Notes under the pieces: generated by a model | Databases searched by the model: none | Told to the model about the DNA's origin: nothing | Seen by the model: only the letters and a program-made list of their open reading frames with translations | Program-made: the position numbers and the translations under genes | NCBI RefSeq assembly: GCF_000400735.1 | Contig: NZ_KE007371.1 | Coordinates: 332,702-396,701, forward strand | Reading direction: 5' to 3' | DNA length: 64,000 nucleotides | Source: Acinetobacter tandoii DSM 14970 = CIP 107469 | GTDB lineage: Bacteria; Pseudomonadota; Gammaproteobacteria; Pseudomonadales; Moraxellaceae | Shown here: positions 61,966 through 64,000 of the stretch, in pieces | Numbering within the stretch: position 1 is the stretch's first letter | Layout: the number at the start of each line of letters is the position of its first letter

Positions 61966-63389
61966 TCCAATTGTCGCCGAGTCCAATTCGCCAAGCATTC
62001 AATTGCTTGGCGGATCTCGGTGGATAATTCATGACCTGCATTTAAGCGTATGCAATTTTTATAACGCTGCTCTTCTCCAAAAACGATACCTGGCACAATG
62101 CTAATGCCTTGCTGTTGGGCATAACGATACAAATCCAAACTATGAATGGCTTCAGGCAACTGTAACCACAGCGCATAGCCGCCTTTGGGTTGATTCAAGC
62201 GAATGTCTATACCTGAAAAAGCCTGTATTAAAAATTGCCGATATTGCTCGACCTGTTGCATTAAACAGGGTTTTAAACGGTTTAAATGCTCTCGATAGGC
62301 GCGGCTATAAATCAGATCAGCCAAGCCCAATTGCAAGGGCGTATTCACCGCAACATGTCGAGTCAGAAGTTGTGCACGTAAATGGTTTAAACGTGACGGC
62401 ATGCAAAACCACCCCACCCGATAAGCAGTAGATAAGGATTTGGAAACCGAGCCACAGTAAATAACATAACCCTGTCGATCCCAGTATTGAATCGGCAATG
62501 GACGTTTTAAATCAAAACTGCATTCGGCATAAATATCATCCTCGATCACATAGCACTGATATTGAGCTGCCAACTGAGCAATTTTTTCCTTTTCTGCAGG
62601 GCTTAAACAAAAGCCCAGAGGGTTCTGAAAATTGGCAGTGAGTAAGCACGCTTTCGCCCCCGAATCACGCATCGCCTGTTCAAATCGATTCAGGTCAAAG
62701 CCATTGGCATGCGCTGGAACTTCAACAATTTTACGATTCAGACTCGCCAACAATTGCAATTGCCCGTTAAAGTTGGGTGTCGGTACAATAATGCTATCGC
62801 CTTCTTGGGTCAGGGTTTGAATCACCACCGACAAAGCAGGCATGCAACCATTGCTGATATAAATATCTTCAGCTGCCATGTAAATGCCATCTTCTGCCCA
62901 ATGCGCCGACAATGCTTCTCTTAAACGTCGATGTCCCTGTTTATCACTATACAAAAAATCTTCAGGTTTACTGTGCTTCAGCGCACGTTGAATAGAACGG
63001 CGGAGTGCCTCTACAGGCACTAAATTTGGCGAAAGCTGAATAGATCCCAAATGAATCATTTGGTCATGAATGGAGGCTTCTTGAATTTCTATTTGTAGTT
63101 CTAAATTAGACACTTCTCGGGCAGTCACCGCAAAATCGACATGCTGCGGAACAGCGACTGCCAAAGCTTGTGGTTGCACAAAGTAGCCCGCTTGAGGCTT
63201 GGCCGTAATTAAGCCTTGCGCCTCTAATAGTTCATAACAACTTTTGGCGGTATTGAGACTGACCTGTTGCGACTGGGCAAACTGACGTAACGAACTCAAA
63301 CGCTGCCCTGCTCCCAACTCTCCTGCATAAATTTTCTGTGCTAACTGGTGTGCCAAATCACGATACTGAATGCCCATTACTGTACTCAT
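61935..63389 (-). CDS. MocR-type (GntR/aminotransferase) transcriptional regulator
   Basis: The 484-residue protein has an N-terminal GntR winged helix (YRDLAHQLAQKIYAGELGAGQRLSSLRQFAQSQQVSLNTAKSCYELLEAQGLI) and an aminotransferase domain with ISNGCMPALSVVIQ, ANFQNPLGFCLSPAEK and the PLP-Lys motif YCGSVSKSLSTAYRVGW. MocR proteins sense PLP-linked amino acids to control transcription. Target unknown; it does not stand divergently from a typical pdx or gab gene. It starts at the ATG at 63389; a second ATG at 63377 is possible. Confidence 0.92.
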   Translation of the reverse strand: MSTVMGIQYRDLAHQLAQKIYAGELGAGQRLSSLRQFAQSQQVSLNTAKSCYELLEAQGLITAKPQAGYFVQPQALAVAVPQHVDFAVTAREVSNLELQIEIQEASIHDQMIHLGSIQLSPNLVPVEALRRSIQRALKHSKPEDFLYSDKQGHRRLREALSAHWAEDGIYMAAEDIYISNGCMPALSVVIQTLTQEGDSIIVPTPNFNGQLQLLASLNRKIVEVPAHANGFDLNRFEQAMRDSGAKACLLTANFQNPLGFCLSPAEKEKIAQLAAQYQCYVIEDDIYAECSFDLKRPLPIQYWDRQGYVIYCGSVSKSLSTAYRVGWFCMPSRLNHLRAQLLTRHVAVNTPLQLGLADLIYSRAYREHLNRLKPCLMQQVEQYRQFLIQAFSGIDIRLNQPKGGYALWLQLPEAIHSLDLYRYAQQQGISIVPGIVFGEEQRYKNCIRLNAGHELSTEIRQAIECLANWTRRQLDYVVLDSKSA

Positions 63390-63475
63390 TTTTTAATATA
63401 TTTTGTATCTGTAACCAAGAATACACCTTCCCTATGCTAGGCGTACAGTTCATTTTTACCTGGGGGGAAATCAAC

Positions 63476-63877
63476 ATGTATCGTTTTAGCTTGGTCGCAC
63501 TCGCACTGTGTCTTTCCGCTTGCCAACCGAATACCTCAGTTTGGCAACAGCAACGTGATTTTATTTGTCAGTCTTTAATTGAAGGTTTTTTAAAAGCATC
63601 TGGACAGCAGAATTTTGAGCTCGCGCAGAAAAGTGATGTCGTGGACAGCGTCATCCCGCAGCGCCTGTTTAGCTATCAATCTGGCTCAACACGCACCACC
63701 TTAATTGGTGAAACACAGCGAAAAGAGTTACGCTTTGTCTGTTGGAACGATGCACAGCATTTTGCGATTGCTCAACATGATCAGAACCAAGCACCACGAC
63801 AAGCCTTGCTCACTGTACAGCTTCACTTGCCTAAAGCTACAGATAAATTGCAAGTTTCTGCGCCAAAAACTCAATGA
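63476..63877 (+). CDS. Small predicted lipoprotein
   Basis: The 133-residue protein has a lipobox (LSAC) after MYRFSLVALALC. The rest is mixed and I do not recognise the family. ATG 63476 follows GGGGGGA; the frame extends far upstream but without sense. Its last 41 bases overlap the 3' end of the LysR gene on the opposite strand. Confidence 0.7.
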   Translation: MYRFSLVALALCLSACQPNTSVWQQQRDFICQSLIEGFLKASGQQNFELAQKSDVVDSVIPQRLFSYQSGSTRTTLIGETQRKELRFVCWNDAQHFAIAQHDQNQAPRQALLTVQLHLPKATDKLQVSAPKTQ

Positions 63878-64000
63878 ACAAGCGAACCCGTTTCGGTAAG
63901 TGTTCTTGTTGATAGTACACCGCATGGATTTTTTGATATTGCAGTTCAATCTGATCTTCAAACAGGGCCACCAAACGTCCTGCACGGAGATCATCTTGAA
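63837..64000 (-). CDS. LysR family regulator, C-terminal end (partial)
   Basis: The last 53 codons of a minus-strand gene run off the right edge. They read QDDLRAGRLVALFEDQI, then KIHAVYYQQEHLPKRV and RLFIEFLAQKLAIYL, ending at TAG (63837-63839). The DDLRAGRLV pattern, the xHAVY strand and the RLFIEFLAQKL helix are the usual end of a LysR substrate domain. It is in a different frame from the 88-residue minus-strand frame at this place. The DNA-binding domain lies outside the window. Confidence 0.85.
   Translation of the reverse strand, partial: QDDLRAGRLVALFEDQIELQYQKIHAVYYQQEHLPKRVRLFIEFLAQKLAIYL

Noticed and set aside
63728..63994. 88-codon minus-strand frame at the right edge
   Set aside because: The neighbouring frame encodes a recognisable LysR C-terminus, so this one is a shadow.
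1..64000. Mobile element, prophage, CRISPR, toxin-antitoxin or defence system
   Set aside because: No transposase, integrase, terminal repeats, spacer arrays, or typical paired small genes are seen; gene order and composition look like core chromosome throughout.
1..64000. tRNA or rRNA genes
   Set aside because: No cloverleaf-like segment with a TTC-loop/GG pattern or rRNA-like conserved stretch was found by eye in the intergenic spaces; a covariance-model scan would be needed to exclude small RNAs.

Overview
The window is an ordinary, gene-dense stretch of bacterial chromosome. Gene content and protein sequences point to the genus Acinetobacter (Gammaproteobacteria, Moraxellaceae): an AT-leaning genome, CC0125-type lipoprotein, OmpK/Tsx-type porin, dapA-bamC-purC order, RhdA-type rhodanese coupled to psd, and serB divergent from an AhpA/SMP-type membrane gene. 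The genus call is inference from family resemblance. About 65 protein genes are supported. I see no rRNA, tRNA, CRISPR array, insertion sequence, prophage or integrated element.

Layout. 1-7.1 kb: end of an HSL-type esterase, azoR, a diguanylate cyclase, a minus-strand run of outer-membrane protein > dsbD > GST, an ankyrin-like protein and an HPF/RaiA-like ribosome factor. 7.1-10.2 kb: a long AT-rich gap, an OmpK/Tsx-type porin and two poorly known proteins. 10.2-16.1 kb: the complete urea ABC importer urtABCDE on the minus strand with an operator-rich promoter region. 16.1-23 kb: yqiA > parE > DUF6714 protein, a large lipase-like hydrolase, and gshA > dsbB. 23-30.3 kb: DUF924, lipoprotein, DUF445, an aminotransferase, a MATE pump, and a divergent SDR/TetR pair around a textbook operator. 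30.4-36.8 kb: phoB-phoR, rhodanese-psd, pncB, dtd, SCP2. 37-44.5 kb: serB and its divergent membrane partner, ppk1, a bile-acid-symporter family protein, pncA. 44.6-48.8 kb: an orphan mhpT-like MFS gene, dapA-bamC-purC. 48.8-53.5 kb: an Lrp regulator, a LysE exporter and a basic-amino-acid ABC importer. 53.6-64 kb: rarA, a Fur-box-linked esterase, YcgN, DUF1328, dienelactone hydrolase, HIT protein, mutY, LytM peptidase, tag, a zinc alcohol dehydrogenase, a MocR regulator and the tail of a LysR regulator.

How the parts work together. Nitrogen and amino-acid supply recur (urt, the Lrp/LysE/LAO cluster, dapA, serB). Phosphate sensing (phoBR) sits near polyphosphate synthesis (ppk1). Thiol and envelope functions recur (dsbD, dsbB, gshA, GST, azoR, rhodanese). 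NAD salvage is represented by pncA and pncB. Both ABC importers carry an intrinsic-terminator-like hairpin directly after the binding-protein gene, which would give more binding protein than permease.

I did not find a convincing new multi-gene system. The most useful second-look items are regulatory DNA (SDR/TetR operator, urt operator, several perfect palindromes), a BamC that is about one domain shorter than the E. coli protein, and gene overlaps with unusual starts.
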